From positions 145,120,091 to 145,184,090 of the forward strand of contig NC_081406.1 of assembly GCF_030272615.1 (NCBI RefSeq): DNA of 64,000 nucleotides, in the 5' to 3' direction. This DNA comes from Cryptomeria japonica (Eukaryota > Streptophyta > Pinopsida > Cupressales > Cupressaceae). The notes beneath the pieces were generated by a model, which was not told the origin of the DNA, searched no databases, and worked only from the letters and a program-made list of their open reading frames with translations. The position numbers and the translations under genes were made by a program. This document shows positions 31,858 through 43,329 of this stretch, in pieces (the first letter of the stretch is position 1; every line of letters begins with the position of its first letter).

Positions 31858-34671
31858 CTATTCAGTCAAAAGACTTTCGTCCAAAAATGGACGACCATTA
31901 TCTCGTTCATTAATGGCGTATGCAATGAATCTATCGACGACAGCTTCTAGTTCTCCGATGGAGACACTTGGCACATTCTCAATGTTGAACTCCATCAAGG
32001 CAATTTCTTCTTCACTTCTGGAAAAGAAGCTTTCCCACTCTGCTATGACTTCCTGCGTTTTCTTCATCATACCGCAGAATGAAGAAACATTTGCAAAATG
32101 TTCCTTAGAGAACGAACCGACGAAGAAGAAATCGTGCAACTGGGATTTCAAGGAGTTCACCGTTATTCCTCCGTCACTGAATTTCCTTGCAAACAAAACT
32201 TCCATCGCACTAAGGATTTCTTCCTGTATCCCCCTTATAGACTCCTTCAAGGTGACAGAGTCAATGCTAAATTTGTCAAGGGTGCTCTTTCCCGAACAGA
32301 TGGCGTAGAACCATCGGGGGAAATCATAAGCTTCATTCTCTTGGATCACTTCCCGTCCACCAGAGTTTGCCTTGGAGTCTTCGTCAGAGCAATGTGCAAG
32401 GTCCGGGATCCAGATTCTTCCCTGACCACCTTGGAAAACTTCCAGGGGGCCTTTCTTTCCGGTGGCCGATCCATCCTCTTCAATAATTATTCTAACTCCT
32501 GAGCAAGATTGGTTCCTCCTTCTGCTTCATTCCCCAATCTACCTATCAACCAATCTGGTGCAGGGATGGAATGGCTATGATCGTCTGCATGCTCCTGTTC
32601 CTGAGATTCCTCCTCCATTTCACCAAGGATAGTCTCCACGAAGCTATCCTGGTGAACTTCTTCCTGCTGCGGGGGACTTTCTTGCCTTTGACTTCTTGGT
32701 TGATGATGGCCTTGTGAAGCATTGATGCTAAGTATATCAGGCACTGGAACGTTCCCTGGAAGTGGGCCTGTGGGATGTGGAAACATCTCCACTTCCTGTA
32801 CGCTCGAGGAGCTAACTGGTGAATGCTCCCTTCCTGTCCTTGCTCTCTTTTGTGGAGGTTCCTCTTGCTGGGCTTCTTGTTGAACCTCGTGTGGGGTTTC
32901 CTGCTGGATATCCTTCATCTTTGTTGCCCTTGGCCTCTTTGGGGCATTTTTTCCTTTGTCCATCCGGGCTTCTCTTCCTACCTGAACCTGTGAAGAGCTT
33001 TCAGTTGCCTCACTATGGGAATCCAGATTTCCCATTAGCTGGTATGTCAGATGGACATTGTCTTCCACCAACTTTCTTGTCTACCTGTCAATCCAGTGCT
33101 TAGTGACTTTTAGCACTGGTCTAGCTAAGATGTTCAAATCATCTACCTCAAGCTCTGACCAATCTGGCAACTGGATAGGTTGATCCTTTACCTTATCGAA
33201 TTCGGGTTGCGTCAATCTGATTCTTCCTTCACCTATTCCGGTACCTGATGAATTTCACTTATTCTGATGGTGTCGAGGGGCAGTCTAGAATGCATTCTTC
33301 TCCGGACCTCAAGGTCATCCTCGACACTTGCCCAGTAATCCTCCAAGTGAAATCTGTGTATGAATTTGACACCAGCAACCTTCCTAATCTGGCTGTAAGA
33401 ATCATATTGGGCCCTGGATGTGTAAAATGGTAGGCAATAGAATGCCAATTCCCCTGCTGCACTTTCAACGGCCTCCAAACCTGGGCATATCTCCATGAAA
33501 TCCCCCAAGACAATTGGAAATTCAATAGATTGCTTCTTCTTCTTCTGCAGTTGATCATAGGCAGTTAACTGCCTCATGAGCTCGAGCAATACAAGCTTAT
33601 CTGACCTATATCTGGGCAATTTGTAAGACTGAAGGAGAACCCTTGCGTCCTGATGTAGGTGAATTTGGGGAATTGTAGGAACGCAGCGCCATACCTCTGG
33701 ACCAAGGCACTTGCTTGTGGTGACAACCTCATGTGCAACTTGTTCTGCATAAGTCGTGTCAAGTACATGGTGAAGGTGTCATTCGCCAACCTGTAAGAGC
33801 TAACATTGGAGAGATGTAGCTGAGGATAACACTCATGTACTTTTAACTGAGCTAGTCCACAGCCCATGATTCCTCTTGCTGGCAGCCCATCGAATCCTCC
33901 CCTTCGTGCAAGCATATAGAACAGGTAGGAGCTCATGAAAAAGGACTGAGACCTTTTCTCCTTCAGGTTCTTCAATTGTTCATGCAAGCAGTGGCTGATC
34001 AATCTAGCCCAGTCGATCAGTGTATTTGAATTCATGATCTCGCCTATGTAGAAGAACATCCAAGCCTCGAAGTTCACTGAATGTGGGCATCCCATTACTC
34101 TGCTCAGCATCTTTATCAGGTCCACATACTCCTGCTTGAACTCGAAGACTGTGAGAGTTTTGGGCATCTTGGAAGCGTGCACTCTAGGCTTCAACAACCA
34201 CTGCTTATTGATCAAATCAGCACACCCGGCAGGGCCTGCTTCATATACTGCCTGAGCTCCATTGCTGGTCTTGTACGTCATGGAATAATGTGAAGGGATT
34301 CCGAAAGCTTCACCAATTGACTCTGGAGTCAATGTCGCCAGTAACTTGCAATCTGGCGTTGAGATTGTTTTCTGCTCCAGATTGTAATGTGCTGCACATT
34401 CCAAGACCAATTCTGGGCATTAAATAGCGGGAGGAAAACCAGCTGCTGCAACTATTCCACTTCTCACAATTCTGACAGCTGTCGGGGATGGATTGTGTCC
34501 TGTTGTTCCAAACATTCGAATCTTGAACGCAGCCAAGTTGAACGTGCCTAGATTAGTATCGCTGATTTCATCCCATCTTGAATTCAACCGAGAATAAGGA
34601 AGAAAACTCTTCATCTCTGCTTTGATCAATGCCTGCCTAGAGATAGTAGCTGCCTTGCTTGGTTCCGCCAT
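31858..34671 (-). pseudogene. family-Z protein gene of copy C, lightly damaged
   Basis: The ATG at 34671 (MAEPSKAAT) follows the conserved acceptor. Segments match copy A: SRWDEISDTNLGTFN, SGIVAAAGFPPAI, then an in-frame TAA near 34421. The frame continues for 278 codons (LTPESIGEAFGIPSHY, SFFMSSYLFYMLARRGG, FLQFPKFTYIRTQG), shifts near 33600 into RYRSDKLVLLELMRQLTAY, and continues as a K/E/Q-rich linker (32487-33071) and IPAPDWLIGRL. The C-terminus (31858-32349) ends SIGELEAVVDRFIAYA and LLTE. At least one stop and two frame changes separate it from a working gene. Confidence 0.88.
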
Positions 34672-35280
34672 CTTGGAAGCACCTCGAAATGATGAAAATA
34701 GAGACTAAGTATGAATATTCTTCACTTCTCCACTTCTTCTTTCCTGAATCTTGCAAGTGAGAAATGAAATGCCTTCCCAAACTTATATAGAATTCTCAAG
34801 AGGCATTAATTAGTAATTGCATTCATGATGCGTCGTACTTTCCTCAATTACTACGCCATGCAAAGGCAGCTCCCATGCATATGAGTTCAAATTTAGAATT
34901 TTCCTTAAATGCTCCAAGTCGTGCGTCATACTTGGAAGATTCCTTCTGCCAACTCGTTGATTTCATTCTTTCCAATTTTGGAGGGAGATCGAAGGATTTT
35001 CTCAGGATTTGCTCAATTTCCTTCTAATTTGTCATCCCCTGCTTTCAAAGGAACTTTCATGCCTCTTCTCCGCATCCCTATTTTTTAGGGATCTTCCTAA
35101 AATTTAGGAGTCAGGTTCGTTGGATGGGGAATTTCACCCCGATTCCGAATCTATAAAATTTTCCACACTTAGTCGAGATTTGGTGTCTAAAAATAGCATA
35201 TTCGAAAATTCGCCCGAGGGGAATTTTGCTTTTTATTCCTCCTTGACTCCTTGGATTCCATGCCTTAGGCAAAATTTCAA
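34672..35280 (-). promoter_or_regulatory. promoter and leader of the copy C gene
   Basis: CTATATAAGT on the minus strand (34781-34790) is the TATA candidate, about 110 bp upstream of the ATG. A possible acceptor TTTCGAG|GT lies at about 34683. Sequence between the box and the array is mixed, with no open frame of interest. Confidence 0.55.
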
Positions 35281-35319
35281 TTTTTTAGCTTGGGTGAAAT
35301 TTTCACCATGCCAAGGATT

Positions 35320-35910
35320 CATGGATTTTCCTCTTGTGAATGCCTTTTCCAATTTGGCGCCCCAGTCCAGACTTGGGCGCATTTTGACTCTGTCCATGGA
35401 CTCATGGATTTTTCCTCCTGTGAATGCCTTTTCCATTTTAGCGCCCCAATCCAGTCTTGGGCGCATTTTGGCCATATCCATGGACTCATGGATTTTTCCT
35501 CCTGTGAATGCCTTTTCCATTTTGGCACCCCAATCCAGACTTGGGCACATTTTGGCTTTGTCCATGGACTCATGGATTTTTCCTCCTGTGAATGACTTTT
35601 CCATTTTGGCACCCCAGTCCAGTCTTGGGCGCATTTTGGCCATGTCCATGGATTCATGGATTTTTCCTCCTGTGAATGCCTTTTCCATTTTGGCGCCCCA
35701 GTCTAGACTTGGGCGCATTTTGGCTCTGTCCATGGACTCCTGGATTTTTCCTCCTGTGAATGCCTTTTCCATTTTAGCGCCCCAGTCCAGTCTTGGGCGC
35801 ATTTTGGCCATGTCCATGGATTCATGGATTTTTCCTCCTGTGAATGGCTTTTCCATTTTGGCGCCCCAATCCAGTCTTGGGCGCATTTTCACCATGTCCA
35901 TGGATTCATG
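35320..35910 (-). repeat. exact 84-bp tandem array with 168-bp dimer pattern (copy C)
   Basis: CTTGGG occurs at 35372, 35456, 35540, 35624, 35708, 35792 and 35876, always 84 bp apart with no indel. Each unit has the inverted pair GCGCCC...GGGCGC around CAGTCCAGTCT. Units alternate between CCAGAC and CCAGTC variants and between CTCTGTCC/CTTTGTCC and CCATGTCC, so the higher-order period is about 168 bp. Because 84 is a multiple of three, both strands stay open (280 and 222 codons); these are not genes. Confidence 0.95.
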
Positions 35911-36642
35911 GATTTTTTCACCATTTAATCTCCCAGACTTAGAATATTTTGACCCCCTGTGATTTTGAAGTGTTTTCCAGAGCTTTCCATTTTAGGTGTA
36001 GATTTCCAGCACTTGACCTATTTCTGGCTTTCTCTGTCTGTTGTCTGACTTCCCGGAATTAGAATTGTCTGTGAATGCCTGATCCTTGTCGCCTTGTTTG
36101 ACTGACCCTGCCAATACTGACTTTCCAAAAATAGAAACTTTCCAGGTGTCAGCGTTAGATCTCCAAACAGGGTGCAATAATGACTTACTATAAATAGAAA
36201 CTTACTAAAAATAGAAATTACTAAAAGTAGTAAATTTGATTTTTGGCAAAATGGCGACATTCCGAGACTCGGAAAAATCCCTAAAAAATAGGGTCTTTCT
36301 AAAAATAAAAAGTTGCTCCGTTTGGGCTCAAATTTTACTAGGAGGTCCCTTGATGGGTCCTAATTCCAGTTGTATGCTTAGTTTTCCCGAAACCCTAACA
36401 GGAACCCCTAAAATCTAGGACAAAAGGCAAAACCCTAGAAAAAGGACTAAACAGGCCCTAGACTTCATAGAGTTTGCTCGACAGAGAAGCAGATTAACTC
36501 TAACTGACCCCCGAACATCCGCAACGCGGAGAGATTGAAGAGATTGCTACCAACACACAAAAAGCCAAGACCGAACGACCAAAAGGGCCTAAAAGCTAGG
36601 GGGGTCCCTATCTGGGATGGGGTGATGTGTGATTAGGTCACA
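35911..36642 (-). other. 5' box and spacer of copy C
   Basis: The conserved 5' box is at 36600-36642 (minus). The rest contains short repeats of ACTAAAAATAGAAA and no gene. Confidence 0.55.
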
Positions 36643-36647
36643 AGTCT

Positions 36648-37067
36648 GACAGCAACATCATCCTGAATGATATTATGGATGGGGCAGATGTTTGCAATGT
36701 CTTGAATGTGCTCAATGGGCGTAGTAGTTGTTTCACCAATGAACTATGGTATACTCTTCAACACAGCCACTGGTATGTCATTCCATTGAGTCAAAATAAG
36801 GCGACTCCCCCCATTGAAGGTAACAAAAACCTAATTTCTTGCCATGTGAAACAATGGTCTATTGATATGAGTGGTTGGAGCTCTTGATAGTAATGGTCTT
36901 GTAAATGGAGGGGTAGAATGAGACCTGGGAGATGGAGTGTTTACAACCCTGACCTCCCTAACTGGTGATAATGAAGGTCTACCTCTTCGCCTTCTAGAAC
37001 CTGAAGATGGGAGCTTTATGAATTGGAAACTTCCTCTAGTAGACGCCCCTGTATGAATTATGAGCAT
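36648..37067 (-). pseudogene. element F gag, N-terminal part
   Basis: The frame opens with MLIIHTGAS at 37067, has an R/S/P-rich stretch (SRRRRGRPSLSP), and continues after frame breaks as IPVAVLKSIP and GETTTTPIEHIQDIANICPI up to the insertion site of C. Stops show decay. Confidence 0.7.
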
Positions 37068-37412
37068 GAAATCAGCACCCTGCTTGAGCGAGAGACTGAA
37101 CTGGCGAGCGGAGACCTTGGAACCTAGGGATGCCGGAGTTGAGCACTTCGGAACTTCGAAACCTCGGGGTTTCGGAGTAGCGGACCTAGGAACTTCGAAA
37201 CCTGGGGGTTTCGGAGTTGAGATGGCTAAGTGACTTTGGAACCTGGAGACCTCGAGGTTCCAGAGTTAGCAACAAATCATTTACAAGAGACTGGTCCTGT
37301 GAGTAGAGTCGCCAAGTGCTTGAAGATGACTGCCTCTAAAGGTTGAGATGCCAAGAACAACACCGAATCCTTAGCATGTAAATCGAACGGAGTCCCACCG
37401 GGTGTGCCAAAA
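37068..37412 (-). other. leader and primer-binding region of element F
   Basis: On the minus strand TGGCACACCCGGTGGGAC follows the LTR end by a few bases, in the position of a primer-binding site. The same stretch, slightly diverged, is found inverted at 25376. The leader (37090-37270) carries repeats of the palindromic string GGAACCTGGGGGTTTCGG, also present in the LTR. I do not assign the primer tRNA. Confidence 0.65.
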
Positions 37413-38985
37413 ACTGTTATCACAAAAGCTCGCACCCTTGCTGAGCTATCAACTCAACAACCTTGTGAAACATAGAAACAACCCCGAAGTGTGAGACCTC
37501 GCGCAAGGGGGTTGAATCTCCGAAGAAGGCCGGCTTCCTTCTCAATCCAAGTGCAGGTGTTGAACCAACTCAACACTTCAAAACTTACTCCTAAGCCTAT
37601 CCTAACAACTTGCAGAGGTAAAGGGAAGAGAGAATTGCTTGAAATAAAAGTAGGTGATGCACCAAGAAAAGATTGTTCCTCTCCCTACCCGAAATGACAC
37701 AAAGAATCAACTGAAAAACCCAAGAGATGCACAAACTTCAGTTGTATGAGTGACCCCAATGCATGTATGAAGGTTAGAATTCGCCGAATGCCAAGAGGGG
37801 AGAAGGTTTCCCACAAGTCACACTAAGAAATAAGTTAACACAGCATAAAGGAAAGAAGAGCCACAAAACATACACCTATGATGAAGGTAAGAAAACATAC
37901 ACAGCATACATAAGTTGAAAGAAGGCAAGAATGGTGATTTCAATTAATTATAAGGCCAATGACCAACTTACAATTGCAAAATACAGAATAATACAAGAGA
38001 AGTGGGAGAGCATAGAATAGCTCAAGCGAGCAGGGGAGAGAACCCTTTACAATGAGGCTTAACAGTCTTTATATAGAAAAACGGTTACAAGAGTGATCAT
38101 GACCCCTGTATGTCAGTCTAGGAGTGTAGGGAAGTGCATGCACTTTAAATGCAAACAACCTAGCCATACCCACAAAAGGCAACCCTGAGAAGGGTGGATT
38201 GACTGACCTTCCAAAGTCAGCGTATGTAGACATGACATAAGTCACTGCAACAAGCATGGCCACATACCTCCCTTGATGGAAATCCTATCAAAAACATTAA
38301 ATGTACTACTGTGGCTCCACAAAAGAAGGCGCACAAGTCACACAAGTCGTCGGAGCATTTAAAGCTTTGAGTGTCGATCACGCCATCCGGATGTGTTACT
38401 AGTCGGAAGTAGTTTGGAACACTTCGGAGACCTAGGTCACCTAATTTGGGGAACTTCAAAGACTTGGGTCACCAAAGTTGGGAAGACTTAGCAACTTGGG
38501 AACTTCGAGGTTCAGGAGTTTCGAGGTAGAAGAACTAGGAACTTGGGAACCTGGGGGTTACAGGGTTGAAGACTTAGGAACTTGGGAACCAGGGGGTTCC
38601 GGAGTTCCGGGGTAGAAGAATTAGGAACTTAGGAACCTGGGGGTTCCAGAGTTCCGAGGTTGAAGACTAGGAACTTGGGAACCTGGGGGGGTTCCGGAGT
38701 TCCAGGGTGAAGACTTAGAAACTTGGGAACCTAGGGGTTCCAGAGTTCCGGGGTTGAAGACTTAGGAACTTGGGAACCTAGGGGTTCCAGAGTTCCGGGG
38801 TTGAAGACTTAGGAACTTGGGAACTTGGGGGTTCCGGAGTTCTGGGGTTGAAGACAAAGGAACTTCCTTCTGACAAGACAACACTTCACACTTCATAATT
38901 CCGTTGCTTTTTTGCTTGATCAACTGGGGCAGCGCTAGTCCATGGAACATATCTCTGATCGGTTCTCACCAGAGAAACGAAAATC

Positions 38986-39706
38986 ACCATGAATCACCTA
39001 AACTCGGCGAGTCCAAGTCCGAGCCATGCTCGCCGAGTCTCTAGGACTTGGACTCGCCGAGTTGGCGAGTTTGGCTCAAACTCGGCGACTCCCAAACCCC
39101 AAACTCGGTCGGCGTCTACCTTCATAAAAGACCAAAAAAAATTAGTTTTAAATGCTTTTTCAAATCCGTTTTTTTTTTGTTAATTATCTTCTATCCCTAA
39201 AAGTGAACTTCATTTTATTCACTTGCAAAAATATGAGTAAAGTGAGTTGGGAAGAAAAACAAGGGTGAATAGAAGAAAAACCAGCAAGGAGGAAGCTCAA
39301 GTTTTCTTCAATTTGTCACATTGGAGCTGCATTGTGTTTGGTTTTGGTGCATCAAGACTTCGATAGGAAGAGTTTGCAGCTCATTTCAAACTTGTTGTAA
39401 GAGGTAAGATTGTTTTTTTGAAGATTATTTTGTTTCTTGTATGCAAAAATTCCATTTTCTATTCATTTATTTTGAAAGTTTTACATTTTCTTCCAAAATC
39501 TTTTGTATGTTTGTAAGTAGCATGTAGTATGTAGTTGTACTATGTAGGGTTTGTAAATTTCTTTTTTTAAAAGTAGGGTTTGACAAACCCTACTTTAGTT
39601 TTTTTGAATGTATGTATTAATTTTATTTTGTATTTGTAATGTTTTATTGCAGCAAACTTCACTCTATTATTTGCCTCAACTTCAAGTTTCACAAAACTAT
39701 CCTAAA
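38986..39706 (+). promoter_or_regulatory. 5' subterminal region and leader of the hAT element
   Basis: Subterminal GCCGAGT/ACTCGGC repeats are followed by an A/T-rich leader. TTTTATTGCAG|C at about 39651 may be a leader-intron acceptor. No other gene is visible. Confidence 0.5.
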
Positions 39707-42575
39707 ATGTCTACTTCAGCTTCTAGACCCCCCATTAGAAACGACCCTACTTGGAAATATCATGAGGATTTTCTAGGGCAAGGAAAGGGGCAAACAAAAT
39801 GTACATTTTGCAAAACAATATTCCATGGAAGTATATATAGACTGAAATACCATATTGTTGGTGTGCCTGGATATGATGCCGAACCATGCCTAAAAGAACT
39901 CCCTGAGGCCATACGTGAATGTTATGTAATGGTTGAGGAAATTGAAAGGAAAAAGAAACAAAAGGAGGATCGAGCAGCCATTGGGAGAGAGGCAAATTTA
40001 GGAAGAGGGACACAGTTAGGTTGTGTTGGAGGCCCTTCTTCCTTACCTTCATATCGTCCCACTCAGTTTGCTACTGCTGGTGCTTCCGCTTCTACTTCTA
40101 TAAGTGGTAGTGCCACCGCCACTTCTCATGCTCCTAGCACTAGTAGTTGTAGTGGGAGTGTTAGCATTGGAACTAGGATTCGTAAATCTAGGTTGGATTC
40201 CTTCTTTGTGCCTCGCACTACTCCTGGGTCCCAACAGTCGCTTGAGGGCATGGGTTGGAACAAGGAGGTCCAGGATGCTGCTAAAATGGCAGTTGGCAGG
40301 TTTTGGACCTATAGCAGTATTCCATTCTTTGCAGCCAGGTGAATGTTTTATAACTTTTATGTTTGATTGTTTTAATTTTTATACTTAACTTATCTCATTG
40401 AATTTTTATACTTAACTTATCTCATCGAGTTTATTTGCTACACGTCTCTTTATTGGCAAGAAATTGTCGATGCCCTTACCCTATGCGGGGCGGGGTTCAA
40501 AGCCCCTAGTGAGAGTGATTTGAGGGGACCCATTTTGTCTCAAATGGTGGATGATGTCAAGAAGGATTTAGATGAACAATGCCAGATATGGAGCACTAAA
40601 GGTTGCACCATCATGACTGATGGTTGGACAGACGAGAAATAGAACTCTCCTTAATTTTCTTGTTTCTTCCGCAGGTGATTGATTAATTTTAGTTTCATAT
40701 AGTCTTTAATTTTTTATTTTTTATTTTTTATCTAATGATTTATTGAATGATCATTGACCTAGCTTTATTTTTTTATTTCAGGGGGCACCGTTTTCATCAA
40801 GTCCATTGATGCCTTCGCCCATTGCAAGAATGCCACCTACCTATGTGAGCAGATAGAGGAGGTGATTGATGAGGTGGGTGAGGAGAACGTGGTACAGGTG
40901 GTGACCGACAATGCAGCAAATTATGTTGCTGCGGGTAAACTTTTGATTACAAACTAATTTTGTTTGCAAATTAATTACTATCTTGTAGTTTGTACCTCCA
41001 TTAATTACAATTTACAATGCAACAAATTATGTTGCTGCAGGTAGACTATTGATGGAGAGGCACCCATCTATAGTTTGGACTCCATGTGCTGCTCATTGCA
41101 TTGACCTCATGTTGGAGGATATTGGAAAAATCCCATAGGTCAAGAGATGTGTAGAAAGGGCAAGAAATGAGTGCAAGTTTGTATATAATCATTCATGGGT
41201 GTTGGCTCTTATGAGACAATACACAGAGCAGAAGGAGTTGCATCGTCCAGGAATCACAAGATTTGCCACAAACTTCCTCACATTGCAGTCCATGCTTAGG
41301 TCTAAGTCTGCCTTGAGACGTATGATTGTTGGTGAGGAGTGGTCTTCCTCATCCTATGCTACCACCCCTACAAGGAAAGATATGGCAGACTGCATTTTTT
41401 ATGAGCAAGACTTTTGGGTCCCTTGTGATGAGATAGTGAAGGTAATTTTTTTATAAATTCTACAATTTAACTTCATGTTTTATAACTTATTATATGTATT
41501 CTCTTATTTGCTCATTTTTCTACATTACACAGTATTTTCAATTTTGCAGTTTGTTAAGCCCTTGGTGGTTTTGTTGCGAGTTGCAAATGGAGATAAGCCC
41601 GCAATGGGCTATATATATGAGGGCATGGATAGGGCGAAGGAGGGCATCAAATTCATCTATGAAGGAGATGAGAGCAAGTATAGTCCCATTTGGGAGATCA
41701 TTGATAGGAGATGGCATCATCAGCTTCATAGGCCCATCCATGCAGCAGCCTATTATCTGAATCTGGTATTCCGTTTTATCCCTTCTTTCAAGGCTGATGT
41801 GGAGGTCCTTAATGGGCTATACTCAATCATGGAGAAGTTGTTCTCAGATGCACAAGGGGAGACCTTCTCTCGTCCTGTCGCCAAAGACGGTAGGACAACT
41901 ATGATGCCAAGTAAAAATAAATTGTAAGGCTTAATTTTAGTTTTATTGTATATTGTAACTTGTTAAATGAGTTCATGAGTGAGACTGATTTTATTTATTT
42001 TTCTCATTTCAAACTCAGATCATTGGTGGAGCTTTTTTGGCCCAATGACACCAAATATTCAGAAGTTGGTCATTCGCATCTTGAGCCAACAATGCAGCGC
42101 ATCAGGTTGTGAGCGCAATTGGAGTATGTTTGAGCACATACACTCCAAGAGGCGCAATAGATTATCTGTGGAGAAGATGAATGATCTCGTCTTTGTTCAC
42201 TACAACCTCCACCTGAGAATGAGAAAGAATGCATTAGTTGACATCTCTCCTATCATTCTAGATGAGGTTGATCTTGAAGCAGAGTGGGCCAATGAGAGTC
42301 AAACAGATCCTGAGATTCCTACAGTTGTCTTTAGTGATGATGACACTGATTGGATCGACCAGGTAGATATAGAGGCTGAGGCTGTAGCCATGGCAGAGGA
42401 GCAAAGAGCACGAATAGAGATAGGAAATACTGAGAGTGACACAATTGCTCCTGATGTTGGTGAGCATGGCATGGTGTCACGAGGAGCGACTATGGCTGTT
42501 GAATCATCCAGGACCTACCTTAAACGCCTTCGCAGGGGGCCAAGGCGAGAGGGTGCACACTCCTCTGAGCCATAG
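39707..42575 (+). pseudogene. hAT transposase, multi-exon, damaged
   Basis: Exon 1 (MSTSASRPP at 39707 to the donor at 40340) carries a BED zinc finger (TKCTFCKTIFHG...RLKYHI). Then come a DUF659-like part (QMVDDVKKDLDEQCQIW, TIMTDGWTDEK at 40560-40640), FIKSIDAFAHCKNATYL and NVVQVVTDNAANYVAAG (40785-40937), HPSIVWTPCAAHCIDLMLED (41050-41130), FVKPLVVLLRVAN (41551 on) and the hAT dimerisation region QCSASGCERNWSMFEHIHSK (42088 on), ending SSEP at 42575. A one-base frame error occurs at about 40638 and an in-frame TAG at about 41137 (EDIGKIP*), so it is non-functional, though both catalytic TDGW and TDN motifs remain. Confidence 0.9.
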
Positions 42576-42985
42576 GCTTGTAGTTGTATTTAACTTTGGT
42601 ATTTGTATAAAACATTTGATGATGATCATATGGTGACATGGATTTTTTATTCCATGAGTTTTGTAATATTGTATACATTTGACAATATTTATATATCTAT
42701 GTTTGTTATTTTCTTCAGCTACAATTTGCGTTTATGCTTATGTGATTGATGTATACTTGTGTATGTAATCAAATGAGTCGAGTTTGATGATGTTATTGTG
42801 TCTTTAAGGTGTTTTCAATAAAGGGTGTCTGAAACAAGTTTTAAATCTTTAAAAATCTCTAAATTTCTTGAGTTTTTCACTTTCCAGAGTCCAACTGAGT
42901 CTGGAGCCGAGTCTGACGCCGAGTCCCGAGTCCGAGTCCGATTCGGCCTTGCCGAGTCCAAGCCGAGTCTGAGTCCGTTTCTTTG
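42576..42985 (+). other. 3' subterminal region of the hAT element
   Basis: An A/T-rich 3' untranslated stretch is followed by dense GCCGAGTC/GAGTCCGAGTC repeats at 42890-42975 and the terminal inverted repeat. Confidence 0.7.
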
Positions 42986-43076
42986 GTTCTCACAAATGGA
43001 CCAAAGGTGTCATAAAATGACAACAGAAACTATCTGAGAGAAGGATATGAAGTTAGAAAATCGAAAGATCAAGACA

Positions 43077-43329
43077 GGAAATCTTCTCCACTGGACCAGT
43101 CTTGAAGCAAAATCTAGCTAAGGCATCGAACCTCCTGTCCATCAGCGATGCTTTCCAAAAACAGGAATTAGATTGGGAAATCACTTTTGTTGTATGTGCA
43201 AATGATTTGAAAGGATTAGAATTCAGAGTCAGTGTGCTGCCACATGTCACGATGGAAGAGGTTGATCAGATTGTGTCCAAGTTCATTGAACTTTCTGCCT
43301 CTCAACAGGAGAAGGGGGTACAATCCTAA
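43077..43329 (+). pseudogene. C-terminal exon piece of the copy B gene beyond element F
   Basis: Immediately right of F the frame reads IFSTGPVLKQNL, DAFQKQELDWEITF and MEEVDQIVSKFIELSASQ, the counterpart of the C-terminal EIEGIVTKFIAYARKE segment of copy A. Joining GGAAA (23842-23846) to TCTTCTCC (43082) keeps the frame. This shows F landed in this gene and places F's right end at 43076. Confidence 0.8.

Larger units (their letters stand above)
31291..36642 (-). mobile_element. family-Z copy C, 5.35 kb, TSD AGTCT, in gag of F
   Basis: On the minus strand it starts TGTGACCTAATCACAC at 36642 and ends ACACGTCAACA at 31291. AGTCT flanks it at 31286-31290 and 36643-36647, and excision rejoins the gag frame of F. 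Its layout matches copy A: 5' box, array (84-bp unit), TATA, gene, tail. The tail is shorter than in the other copies and I do not see the telobox there. Confidence 0.9.
38970..42985 (+). mobile_element. hAT DNA transposon, 4.0 kb, TSD GTTCTCAC
   Basis: The ends are CAGAGAAACG (38970) and CGTTTCTTTG (to 42985), inverted repeats with 9 of 10 matches. The 8-bp duplication GTTCTCAC is at 38962-38969 and 42986-42993. Subterminal strings of the type ACTCGGCGAGT are clustered at 39000-39115 and 42890-42975, as expected of hAT transposase-binding regions. Excision closes the 5' LTR of element F. Coding sequence is on the plus strand. Confidence 0.92.
23848..43076 (-). mobile_element. Ty3/gypsy element F inside copy B, itself carrying three insertions
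   Basis: The flanking GGAAA (23842-23846 and 43077-43081) marks one insertion event. One extra C (23847) lies between the left duplication and the TG. Read on the minus strand: 5' LTR (43076-37413), primer-binding region, leader, gag, protease, RNase H-like domain, reverse transcriptase, RNase H, integrase. The 3' end is abnormal: a 3'-LTR tip followed by an inverted LTR-end/leader segment. Removing C, the hAT element and the solo LTR leaves about 8.5 kb. Many stops make it non-functional. Confidence 0.85.
37413..43076 (-). mobile_element. 5' LTR of element F, about 1.64 kb, containing a hAT element
   Basis: Read on the minus strand the LTR runs from TGTCTTGATC (43076) to GTGATAACA (37413). 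Excising the hAT transposon and one copy of its 8-bp duplication leaves about 1,640 bp. TTCTATATAAAGAC (minus, about 38075) is the likely TATA box. An array of GGAACCTGGGGGTTCC-type palindromes of about 48 bp lies at 38440-38870. The stretch 37480-38430 has no gene. Confidence 0.75.

Noticed and set aside
35120-35962. A 280-codon plus-strand and a 222-codon minus-strand open frame
   Set aside because: Both are by-products of the indel-free 84-bp tandem repeat, whose length is a multiple of three.
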